Shown here one piece after another: positions 1 through 11,000 of a stretch of 64,000 bases of DNA. The position numbers were made by a program, and so were the translations under genes. The stretch spans positions 1 through 64,000 of the forward strand of contig VZTG01002263.1 of assembly GCA_013397845.1 (NCBI GenBank), written 5' to 3'. Source of the stretch: Melanocharis versteri (taxonomy: Eukaryota; Chordata; Aves; Passeriformes; Melanocharitidae). The notes under the pieces are model-generated. The model was not told where the DNA came from. It saw nothing but the letters and a program-made list of their open reading frames with translations, and did no database searches. Each line of letters starts with the position of its first letter. Position 1 is the first letter of the stretch.

Positions 1-1369
1 GCCAGGCGGGAGCGACAAGTGGAAGTGGGTTTTTCACCATTAATTTATTGTGCTTTGAACTTGTACGCCAGAGAGAGGAACAACTGCCAAAATTACATCC
101 TTGTGCTTCATTTTAGCAAACAAGGACAACCTAGAAGAGTGGTTCAGCTTTAAGAGAATGTGTCCTCAAATATTTGTATTAGCAACTCACTCACCTAATC
201 CAGAGTTAATTGGAAAAAAAGAACTATTAAATGACTGACAGTCTTATATGGCCTTTCTAATCATGCCTCTCCCATTATTTGGATAAAAATTTGATGGATG
301 GGCCTATATGATCTTGCACTAAAATCCTATTTTACAGGGATGAGAAAGTATGCTTTGTACTCACACTGCAATATTCAGATAACCATCTTTATAACTATAT
401 CTACCTGTAGTATTTATAAAGAACAGCCTAGAAGCAGGCTACTAAATCCATACTCAACCACTATAACTGATGTAGTAACTGAACTGTTTCATTTAGAGGC
501 AGAGATTTTCCCTACTACTCATTAGTTACCTGCATGGCAATCCTGGGAAAGTTGATTGCATGGAGGGAGAAGTCGCAGAAATGGGCAAACCAAACAATTA
601 GGATTCCGAAATACACTTTTAATAAGTTAGTTTTATCATGGTAATGCAAGAGCCTTGTTTAATTTACAGCTGCATCTTAGTTTCTATTATAAGTCCAACA
701 TTGTTTTCTGATTTTATTACATAAATTGTTGATAACACTGAGAATTAGATTTTAATCAAGAAAAGATTACTCCTGGGCACTAAATCTCTGACTAATGCAC
801 CAGTCCAGGAGAGCACTGTAGCATGTAATTTTATCCCTGCTTAGTAGAGTACATAAAGTCATGCTTAATTTGAAGCCTGTGAAAAGTCCCATTGACTATT
901 AAAATAAGCAGGCTTATGAGAATCCAAAAAAATCCAGTGCACAAATTCGGTAGTAAATAAAATGAAAACAAGAACAGAAGACAATAAAAGTTGCTGATTT
1001 TTTCTCTCCCATTCTCCTCCCAAGTGGCAGCTATTCTGCTGTCATGACATTAACATCATCCATGATTTGTCATGAAGGTTTTGTACCATGACCCCTCTTG
1101 TGTAGAAGATGCTGCACAAGCCCCAAAAGATAATAATTCCACCCCAGGTAGTTAGCAGTCCATTTCTAGCCGATACTGCAGTGTCTGTCACCACTCTTAC
1201 CTAAAGGAGACTGAAACTGAAAGTTTCTTTGAGGTCTGTCTTCCTTGCACTTCTGCATTTTTATTAATGACACATGGTTTTGCACAAAAGCTGAATTTGT
1301 ATGCCAGACTGTGTTCTTGACATTGCCAAAAACCCAAACATGAAGCCGAATTCATATACAGTGTCTTAC

Positions 1370-1600
1370 AAAACTGATTAAAAAATTAACATGAATTGCT
1401 AAGTACTGCCCAAATTAACACAAATCAGAGCTCATTACGTAGCATTAGGAGGCAATTTATTGCAATCATTATGCCTGCTGTTACAGAGAACCATATGCCA
1501 ACTCCAGAAATAACAAGCATTCTGAATCAGGGTCATTGCTGTCATATTTGCATGTAAAATACATTAATTGATCTCCTGTGCACATTAAAATTTAAATCCA
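1370..1600. promoter_or_regulatory. Candidate conserved non-coding element (POU/homeodomain-rich)
   Basis: The block is free of recognisable repeats. It holds an exact octamer ATTTGCAT at 1546-1553, followed closely by ATTAATTGAT (homeodomain-like), with more homeodomain cores (ATTAAC, CAATTTATTGCAATCATTATG) upstream. This texture is common in deeply conserved vertebrate developmental enhancers. That is an inference from motif density only. Conservation cannot be seen from one sequence and AT-rich DNA produces such motifs by chance. Confidence 0.2.
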
Positions 1601-4600
1601 CACTTTTTTGCTGCTGAACGCTCTATCATAAATTCGTTGTGTGAAGGGACAGACTGGGTGGAGAGAGAGGTGATGTTTTAGAGGAACACTTGTCCCAAAC
1701 TATGGTAGATTCTTAAGTAGTTAAATCCATTCTGCTTAAATAAATGAGGTCCTAAATATATTTTAGTTTCCACAGTAGGAAGATATGCAGTCATACATGT
1801 CAGTGATGTGAAGTACCATGGTCTTGCCCAGGTTATCTTGTTCTGTCACTCTTCTGAGGGATGTCCTGAGACGGCTGCATCTGTAAGAGCTAACGGGTGA
1901 ACAGCATATTGTTCAAAAAAGTTGTGTCTTCCATAAAGGTTTGCTGTGCCGTGGAAAAAGGATAATAAATCTCATTGTTCAGTCACAAAGAGTGAGAATG
2001 TTAGCGTGCTCTTCAACTGTAACTCCCAGGAGACACTGCTGCAGTCCAAATTAAAACAGCTCAGAAATCAAGATATGTATTTTGCTATTTCGGGTCGTAT
2101 CCAGAATTTCCGTGTTGTCTACAGATAAATAAAAGGTGAAACGAAAACCCTTGTTTAACAAAAATAAATATAACAGTACTACCTTTCCTCCAAACACTTT
2201 CGATGAATCCTGGATAAAGGCAGTGGGAAACTTCACACAAAAAAAAAAGAAGCATCTCTTTCCAAGCCAGGGGGAGATTATGGGATAGAAGATGGATGTG
2301 AAGTAACATGGTGGAAAAGTCTTTACTATGAAATAGGTCATGGAGTTGATGTTAGAGAGTGGACTTCTGGAAGTGGAGTAAGTGAAGGAGGAGGAGATGA
2401 AATATTTTGAGAAGAGCAGAGAGATGATTAAATTAGAAAAGCCAGACATTGGAGTTAGACAGGGAATTCTGACATGGGCATGAAGGGTCAAAAAACACCT
2501 GAGAGAACTGGGGACGGGGAAAAGGGTGTCTCAACAGCCATTTAAGGCAAGATGGGAGCATTAAATAGGACATAAGAGGAGCAAAAATAGTGGCTGTCCC
2601 AGATTGTTCCTCCTGCAGTTGATGCCAGTTCATTGAGCATAAGGGAAATCTTTCCCTTTGGCTGCTTGAAAAGGAAGATGTATCTCTCAAGCTGTCTGCT
2701 GATATAGTCCTTAAGGACTTCCTGTTTGGTTAAAGTTTTCTCTGTCGAGTCACATGGGTTTCTCTAATCTGTATCTTCCTTGATTCCTACAGGCCAGAGA
2801 GAAAATGGTTTGAAAATGCAGTGTGATTTTGGGTTGTTTTACTCCACTTTGCTTTATGTGAGAGCAGATTTTCTGGAGCATGTTCTCCAGGGTTTATAGC
2901 ACCAGCACAAAATAGTCCTGCCCTGTGAAAATAAATCACATGCTTATTTATATATCCTTTACCAAGTGAAGACAGTGTTTCTGTTGTAGTGTGTGTCTGT
3001 TACCCTTAACAATAAAAACAGAAGTAAATTAGAAAATAGTAGCTTGAACAAACAAAATCATTATACCAGCATGAGCAAAATAACCCAGAAAACCTTAAAA
3101 CCTTTTTCAGTTAATCCGCAAATGATGGCAGTTCAATGTTAGCGGTGCAAACAGCTGTTGTGCTTACCTAGACTGAGGGCAACTTCTCTGTAATGATGTG
3201 GGTTATTAAAATCTTTGGAGATAACATTATCAGGAGCAGCACACAATGCTACAGCATTTATCATTCACCCACTCTATTCTTGTCAGCGCAGAGAACATAA
3301 ACACATTGCTTTCTAAGCAGGAAGTCAGATAGGCCAAAGCACGAATTTGAGAGCTGAGTGCTGTTAACCTTCAGCAAATGTGAAGATACCAGATATGCTT
3401 CAGCAATTGCATAAGGAAAATAAGTCTGTGCCACCATGTTGTTTTGCACTTAGCACCAGTAAATGTGGGTACTGAACTCAGCACTGCACAGACACCTGCC
3501 ATTCCAAACAGCAAGCATCGTGTTAGCAATGGCAGAGACTGATGCGTTATTATTCCTGATGGAAAAACCCAAGCGATCAAGGATTATAGTCAGTAAAGCA
3601 TTCTGCCATCACCATGACACCCAGAGTGCTCTGTGAGCATCAGGTTCCCCATAAATACATTAGTGAACTGGGCGGCTCTGGCTGGGAAACACATCAGCTT
3701 TCATGATGAGCAGGGAGTCATCCACAGATGGACCAGAGGAAGGGCTGCGGGGAAGGAAAGGGCTGAAGGCCTAAATCTAGAATGCTGAACTGACCTTTGC
3801 TACATCCGTGACATACACAGCATAAGATGCTCCTTATGGGGTGTTAGACAAAGAGAAACATTGCTTTTGGATCTGCTTTAGATTGGGCTGGGACAGAGTA
3901 GAGTGTGGGCAAGAGCTGCTTTTCCAGTGTCTTTAAAGACCAAAAGAGATGTCAAGTGCCTTGTAAACCAACCATATGAGATCCCAGAGAGTAGTGGTGC
4001 AAACAGAACCCTTATTCAGGCTGAATCTACGTCTGAGATGTCTCTGTTTCCACCCTTTCCAAAATGCTTATGGGTAGGATTACATGTAAGGCAGTGGTGG
4101 TGTTTCCTGTAATGTCCAGCTGTGTCCCAGAATGGTGGCATGCAAGTTCCTGTGAAGTGTTTTCCACACAAAGGGAAGTCTAATAAGGTCAACATGCTGA
4201 TAAGGGAGCTTAGGATTTGCCTTTCGTTCTGCTTAGCCCATATTGCAATCTATTCTTGACAAATGCTCTTTGTATATATACTGAGACAAAACCAGAACAT
4301 GTTTCAGACAAGTCAAAGTTCATTTCCTTGCTGATTTGATAGTCTGAGACTACCTGTTAGATTAGAGAAAAAAATTAAAGGAAACAGAATTATTTACAGC
4401 TTCTTTCAGTTTAATGTCTTCTCAAAACCTGATTAATAATCTCTCTGCTCCATAACAATGAAAATAATTATTTAATAAAGCCCAAGATAGTCTTATGATG
4501 TCTGCCCAGTCTGACAGTGAAAGACTGGTATATTGGCAGCTTTGTGGTGACCGGAAAAGAGTGATGCCTGTCTATCAATATTGTACAGATTTCTGAAAGA

Positions 4601-5389
4601 GCCAACAGATCCGAAAACCATTGGATTAGCAGAGCATCGTGGTTTAACCCCAGCCAGCCCACTACGTAAAGGAGATTCCTTATTCCAGAGTTGGTAATTC
4701 TGTTCAAAATGAAAGAAGAAATACTTGTAAAAATGCTGTATCCCTTGCATCACTGACTGTTTGGAGTTCATGCTAGTCTGTGTTCAGAACACAGCCAAAG
4801 GTTTTCGTGTTTTTAACCTTTTTCTCCTCCCAGACATTCTTCTGTACAGTTCCACAAGCAGCCACACTGGCAATGCTGGCAGTGGCGTGAACAACAGCAG
4901 CAGCAGGAGAGGGGCAAGATGCTGACAGAAAAAGTGAGACCATCCATCCTGCATTGCTTTTGGGTAAATCTCTCATTTTTTTTCCTCCTTAACTGGAAAC
5001 ACTTGTTTACATGCAAGGAAAAGGGAATGTGGATGTAAAAGCTCAGCATCCTCACACTCCAGATTTTCAGCCAGCTATTGATAAACAGAGAAAACGATTC
5101 TTCAGGGATAAGCAGAAACATTTAAATTCCAATATGGCTATTATTATTTTAACTTTTTCTTTTTTTTAATCTAAGCAGGCGACCTTGCTCTTCTTTTTAC
5201 AGAATTCTAGAAACATGAAGAGAAATTAATAGCTGTTTTGTGCAAAAGAAATGCAACAAAGTGCTCCAAAGAGCAGATGTATTTTGTCTGGACTTTTGCT
5301 TATAGGAATTGTAAAAGACAATCTTTTTAAATCACAGTGAAACCTTTGCTTTACTCCTCTGACTTTGATGCTAGATTGGAGCCTGCACT

Positions 5390-5640
5390 GCCTTTTTGAA
5401 GAAGCTTATAATGGAAATGGTGAGATATCCTTAACTGCAGCAGATCAAGCGATTTCCCTCACAATGCAGCCCAGCGTGGGAAAGCAACAGCAGTTAAGGA
5501 GACTAAAGGAAAGTGCGAACTGTCCCCAGAAGCCATTACATTAGTGAAGTTTATCTCAGCCGGGTAATTCACCTCAGTCAGGAGTGGAATTAAATTTACT
5601 GTTGGAGCAGAAGCGGCAAAGCAGCGCTATTTGTGTGCTC
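5390..5640. promoter_or_regulatory. Candidate conserved non-coding element
   Basis: A stretch of mixed composition, less AT-rich than its surroundings, without low-complexity sequence or repeat signatures. It carries ATTACATTAG, GGTAATTCACC, GGAATTAAATTTAC and a GCAGCGCTATTTGTG segment. Balanced composition and retained CpGs (AAGCG, GCGTGGG, CAGCCGGG, AAGCGGC, GCAGCGC) in a CpG-poor region fit sequence under constraint, but this is inference only. Confidence 0.18.
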
Positions 5641-6920
5641 TTTATCTAAGGTGCTGTATATTGTGCCCAGAGATAAAAAGTCATCCTTTTTTTTCCTGGA
5701 GGAGACAGATATTAGCAATCATAACAAATTGTTTCTGACCGTGCAGATAACTTCTGGTATGCATCTTCACATTTATTTTCATGACCCTCCGCCTCACAGC
5801 TCCTTGGAAAGGTTGCAAGCAGGAGTCTCCTTCCCCAGCTTAGCAGGGAAGAAACACATGGGCCATAGTCATGAGGACAGTCCCTTAAAAGGCATCATGG
5901 TCACCTCAGTAGAAAGGAAAGTGTTGTCTGCAGGAGTGCAAGAGGAAAAGATCAAAGATATCATTCTAGGCAGATGGGTTTTCAAAAATCTGTCCCTTTT
6001 GCGAAGACTCTAATTTCTAATTTCTGCAGGAACTAAGTATTTCTCCATTCTCGACATCAATGGCCCAGCTTTGTAGTGTTCCAGGAATAACAGGCACTCC
6101 TTAAGAGAAGCTAAATGACAAGGCTTGCAGAGCAGCATTTCTTAAATCCTTCTGTTTAACCGCAGCAAACTGACAGCAACTTTCATGTCACCTCATCGGT
6201 TTCAGCCCTCAGTCCAGAACATGGTTTATCATGTCGTGGACAGTAGAGATTTTGGAGTCAACCCAACCATACTGCAGCAACAAGCAATCCGTTTTCATCA
6301 CGGAGGCACTGTTGAGACAACAAACCCCACTCCCTGGGCTGGCTGGAGCCTATCTGTTCCTAGTTTGGAGCCACTGAAAGGGCACAGGGGGTTTGTGAGA
6401 TTACTGGTCCAAAGGCCCATCAGGCTAATGAAACCTAAACTGCTGCAATGGCAGCACTTGTCTTTTTCTCAGAGGGCTTTCAGATGTACACAGAGCTATC
6501 AAAATACTGTAAGACACTTTCAAGAGGTAAGGAAGTGCACAGGATTTTAGGCCAGATACTCATTTGAATTTTGTGAACAAACATTCCCTCGTGTGTCCTC
6601 CAAAAACTGAAAGAAGGGTGCACTTATAATCTTCAGTCAAAGTGAAAATACTGCCAGGGGGATCATCAATGGAATAATTCAGAGCAGTGCTGCCAGGAAG
6701 GCAGTGGATCTTACTTTAGCTATGTGACCGAATTGGGCTAGATTCACTTCTGTTGCCCACCACAAATTGATATAATCAGCATGGATCTCTTTAAAGCACT
6801 TTACCTTTATTTCCTGTTTCAAAATGTGTCCTCGAAGATATTTTTCTCCTTCTAGCCTATGTAAAATACGTATTTCATCTCCTGCAATTAACATACTTTC
6901 CGGAAATTCCCATTTTGTTG

Positions 6921-6950
6921 TGGTCATTTTAAACATGGTCATTTTAAACA
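6921..6950. repeat. 15-bp exact tandem duplication
   Basis: The unit TGGTCATTTTAAACA occurs twice head to tail with no mismatch (6921-6935 and 6936-6950). It is most simply a replication-slippage product. It lies in unique AT-rich sequence and has no visible function. Confidence 0.9.
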
Positions 6951-7507
6951 TCATCCTTTTATTAAAAGGTTTCAATCATCTCAGGTGATGGAAAGATGTT
7001 TATGTGCTTTTTAAAGGTTTTGAGCAGCTCTTCCTTTTTCTAGGCAGAGTTGAGCTGTTTGTGCATGTGGCAGTACAATTGTCATTCACTTAAATGAGCG
7101 AGAGAGGAGCGTATGGGAGGAAGGATTTGCATGACTGATGAGAAGAATGAATTACTTCCAGCCACCCAGCAGTACAGTAATTGATGTCTGGGAGGCAGCT
7201 GCAAGTGCCACACAATAGCTGTCAGTGCCGCAGATGGACTGAGTGCTTTGGTGTGGAGATAACACTGTGACAAAGGGATTGGCATGGTGTGAACACAACA
7301 TCGCCATTCTTGGCTGGCAACCTCGGGCAACGCTGGCAGCACTGTTGCGCTGTCCTACAAGGAAGATGTCTCTGAGTGTTTCCTCCATCTGAGAAGATGA
7401 TGATGTCTCTAGAAAAGAAAACTGAGAGATGAAAGCAGCAGCGGAGACCTATGAAACATATGTGCCTTTCTCCCATTGCCTTTCAGATTCCTAGAGGCTA
7501 AGGCAGG

Positions 7508-7620
7508 GTTTTTTTGTTTTTGTTTTTTGTTTTTTTTGTTTTTTGTTTTTTGTTTTTTTGTTTTTTGTTTTTTGTTTTTTGTTTTTTGTTTTTTGTTTTT
7601 TGTTTTTTTTATTATTTTTT
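7508..7620. repeat. (TTTTTTG)n heptanucleotide microsatellite
   Basis: About 113 bp made almost only of runs of five to eight T separated by single G. In the second half the unit is a regular GTTTTTT heptamer repeated six or more times. The tract ends in TTTATTATTTTTT. A 93-codon minus-strand open frame here, rich in Lys, Gln and Asn, is an artefact of the repeat and is not a gene. Repeat length is probably variable between individuals. The tract could have grown from the poly(A) tail of a minus-strand retrocopy, but no retrocopy body was recognised. Confidence 0.97.
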
Positions 7621-7875
7621 GATGCCGTGGAGCCAGCTTGGAGAGAAAAGTTTCTTCCCGAAGACTGAGGGAACTTTCTAAGATTCTCACAAGATATTGA
7701 AAGGTAAAAATACCTCGTGAGTTTATTAATTAGCTCTCATGTCATCCTCAGAAAGCATTTCCAGCTAGAAAAACAGCTTAGCTTAGTATGACTGGGATTA
7801 CTGCATCACACACTTTAGTTTCTGCACTCTCCTACACCAAGCCTGGCAGAGGTCACTTAAGAAGAATTTCAACAA

Positions 7876-8018
7876 CACTCTCAGGCATATGGAGTGATTT
7901 TTGGGATGTCCTGTGCAGGGCCAGGAGTTGCATTCAATGATCCTTGTGGGTCCCTTTCAACTCTGGATATCCTATGGTTCTATAATTCTATGGTTCCATG
8001 CTCGTATGATTCAATAAT
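7876..8018 (+). mobile_element. CR1 LINE, 5'-truncated 3' end (plus strand)
   Basis: This is the 3' untranslated end of a CR1 non-LTR retrotransposon. Recognisable landmarks in order are CTCAGGCATATGGAGTG, TCCTGTGCAGGGCCAGGAG, GATCCTTGTGGGTCCC and then a degraded ATTCTATGGTTC-type tail that gives the orientation. CR1 copies are usually truncated at the 5' end like this one, so no coding sequence is kept. The same CR1 subfamily is present in opposite orientation at 56083-56195. Mismatches against what I remember of the family and a decayed tail suggest an old insertion. The left boundary is uncertain by about 20 bases. Confidence 0.9.
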
Positions 8019-11000
8019 GGGTACTGTGATTCCAGAGATCAAAGCTCTGACTGTGTCCTCAAGTGACTGACTCAGGAAAGGAATCTGATTCAGAGTACTA
8101 GGAATTAGCCTGTTTGTTTAGATGTGACTCTCAATCACAAACAACCACTCCTTATGCCCCTCCTGCATGATTGTTGATTTATTTGCTATTTATCTTGTCC
8201 TGACTGTGGATTGTGGGCTCACCATGTGGAACAGTCCATCCTTTTTCTTCTCACACCTAAGGATGTAAATCTTAAATGCTTAGATCCTGGTTTTCCCCAG
8301 AAACCTCACTTACACTTCTGCATATTTTAGAGATGTATTTTGTTTTAATTTTTGACAGCATATCAAACAGATCAGTAATCCTTCATTAGGGATGGCACTT
8401 CTTGAGGCAGAGTTTGGATTAAAACAGAATTTTATGTTAATTCTGGCTTAATTCTTTCCTGATCTCTAGTTTAGCTCTGGAGGGGTCACTCTAGTTTGAT
8501 AAGATCTGTGAAAACATCATTTACAAAACAAGGAAGCATATCTGGATGCCTTTACCCTTAGAAAAAATTAGTTTCCTCGTAAGACCAAATATTTTTTTAA
8601 CGCTCATTTAAGGTTAGTGGAAGATTATTTTTAGAGATAATAATTTATGACATAAACCAAATACAAGTAAAGAAGAATTAAGCTATTAAATAGATGCATG
8701 AAACTGATCTGTTAACATTCCTTCAACATGAATAAACAAAACTGGTATTAATAATTTGCAGTCAAAGTGGGTCTGCACTTGTAGAATCCTAATTATGAGC
8801 TGAACAACAAGATAAATATTGCCTCCCTCTTTTTATATATCTGAGTCTTTTAGAAAACAAATCACTCAAGATTCTTATGTGTGTTAATTGCCAAAACCAT
8901 TTTGAAAATCATCTCTGAATACTGACTCCACTCAGTGGGGATTGCTAGGTCCTACATTTACTCCCTCCAAAGTGACAGAGTTGCCCCAGTACAGAAAAGT
9001 TTTCTTGAACTGGGGAAACAGATCCAATGCAGCCACTAGAGATAATTTCTCACCTAGTAGAAACTCCCTGCATGATGTTGAAATTCACAGGATTAGGAAG
9101 TTTTGCTCAAACTGAAAGCTTGGCCCTAAGGCTTGTTATTTCTGAAAAGAAATGGAAGAGTAGTCTACAGCTGAACATCACCAAAATAAATAGAGAATTT
9201 CTCTCCTTCAGAATGCAGAGAAGCTAGCTTGTGTTACCACGCCACAAAAGCAGAATGTGACTAATTATTCCAAATGGCTTTTAAAAGGAAGATAAAAGCT
9301 TGTTTTTCAAGGCTCCCAGTCAAGAAAAGTCTTCATTCCAAAGTCTTGGTTAGCTGATCTTAATGTGAAGCAAATTTTGTTGAGAGACAAAAGCTGAGCA
9401 AAGTATATTTCAGTAGATAATCTACTATCTTATTCACATGTTTTTCATATCTCACTCATTAAAGTGGTAGAGTCTTGGCACATCTGTGATCTCACAATCT
9501 AAAACACAGAAACCATTCAGTTTTGATTAGTAGGTGATATTAGAAGAATGTTGTAAAACGCATCAATTAAATTACATTTCACAAAATCTGTTTCAGTACC
9601 TCCACTTTGAGTCTAAGTTTAAAAAAGAGCTTTTCATCCATTAGAGAGAGATGAAAAGAATTGGCACATAGATTATTCACAAGGTACATTTTGAGGAAAA
9701 TTTAATTAAAGATGACAGCCAGCAAATAATAATAGCTCATGGTTCAGCATATTGATGAACAAGATGAAGCAATTTCTCTTCTGCTTTCATTATGTTTGTC
9801 TTCCAGACAAAGCTGCTCTTCTTCTCCAAGCAAGAATGCTGTGGCTGTGAGCTGCTAAACCATGATCTCCCACCTTCTTTTGAAAAGAGACAGAAGGAGC
9901 ACACAGCAGGGCAAGTGAGGCCAATGGTTCTAGAACTTGCTGCACCACGGAGTAGTAGTAAGCACTACTAGTAATTAGTTGTCTTGGTAGTAGGTACTGC
10001 CAAGAGAGTAGCAGGAAAAGCATAACAAGGCACAAAACCCCTGCCTCTGTTCACTGTTGGATTTTTGGCATTACACAGCCATGGATTTCAGTTTCCAGCT
10101 GGAGAGTGAAGTAATTATGTATGTGTCCCTCGAGGCTGAGGACTGGGAGGTTAGAGAAAAAGTTCCTTTCTAGATAGCTAAGGGGAACTCATTGCTGGGT
10201 AGTGGTTGATTAGCTTTGCCCACATAGTTACCAGAAGGGCATTTAGTCACTGAAAGAATGCTTCAGGACAAGCGTGTCTGGTTCCATGGATTTTGATGGC
10301 TCCACTGGGATAGGGTATTGATTTTAGTGGTAGTGGAACTGCTCTGCCATGTTTGCTTTTGGTCTTTGATTTTTTCAGTTTTAGCCATTCTTGTTCTGTG
10401 AGAATATTTCCTCTAGTGATGGGTTTGGTGAGGTTAGGGATATTTGCAAGTCAGCAGGAAGAGTTCTGAAGACATTTCTTTCAAGCCATGATCTTCTTTT
10501 AACACATGTAATGATTTTTTAATGACTTTGAAAACTTCAATACATGCTACTCAAGGCCTGTGCAATGTTAGCAGACTTCTTTTTGTCTTGTAATGCCTGG
10601 TATTCGAGGTAATTCTTCAAAAATTCAGTCTGTTTCTCAGAAGCAGCATTCTTTACAGGTTTGTGGTTAACTTTACCTTACTGAGATGAATGTCAGCAGA
10701 GATTTCCATAGAGCAGTTACAACAACATTGAAGATTTTTGCTATACATTACAGCTTTCAGAAAGGAGATTAAAGAATATTGGAATTCCACTTAAACCCTC
10801 TCAAGTGTCAGTGTGTGAAGGCAGAAACCACCTTTGCATAAGTGAGGATATTGCCAGTGCTCTAGAGCATAGCAGGGATGAGTCTTCATGCACTTGCACG
10901 TGAGTGTTGCCCTCTGCCCTTTACCTAAGAGAATGTGATTACACTTGCCCCCTTTTTGCCAAAAAATTCTCCAAAAGCAGACAGGTCACTCTCTGTGTCT

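Larger units (their letters stand above)
1..7507. other. Unique non-coding sequence, no gene seen
   Basis: AT-rich sequence with stops in all six frames. The longest open frames are 146 codons on the minus strand (2051-2491), 126 codons at 5633-6013 and 121 codons at 6185-6550 on the plus strand. None resembles a protein family I know, none has a domain motif or codon bias, and lengths like these are expected by chance in 64 kb. No CR1 or LTR tail is visible here. Two motif-dense blocks (1370-1600 and 5390-5640) and a 15-bp exact tandem duplication are listed separately. Confidence 0.6.

Noticed and set aside
2051..2491. 146-codon minus-strand open frame with hydrophobic stretches
   Set aside because: Rich in Phe, Ser and Leu as expected from AT-rich DNA; no domain, no family match, no splice or promoter context.
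4636..4663. GGTTTAACCCCAGCCAGC resembles the U5 end of the LTR family seen at 49.9 kb
   Set aside because: Similarity covers only about 20 bases with no further LTR sequence on either side; too short to call.
7409..7690. Lys/Gln/Asn-rich minus-strand open frame
   Set aside because: Pure product of the (TTTTTTG)n repeat.
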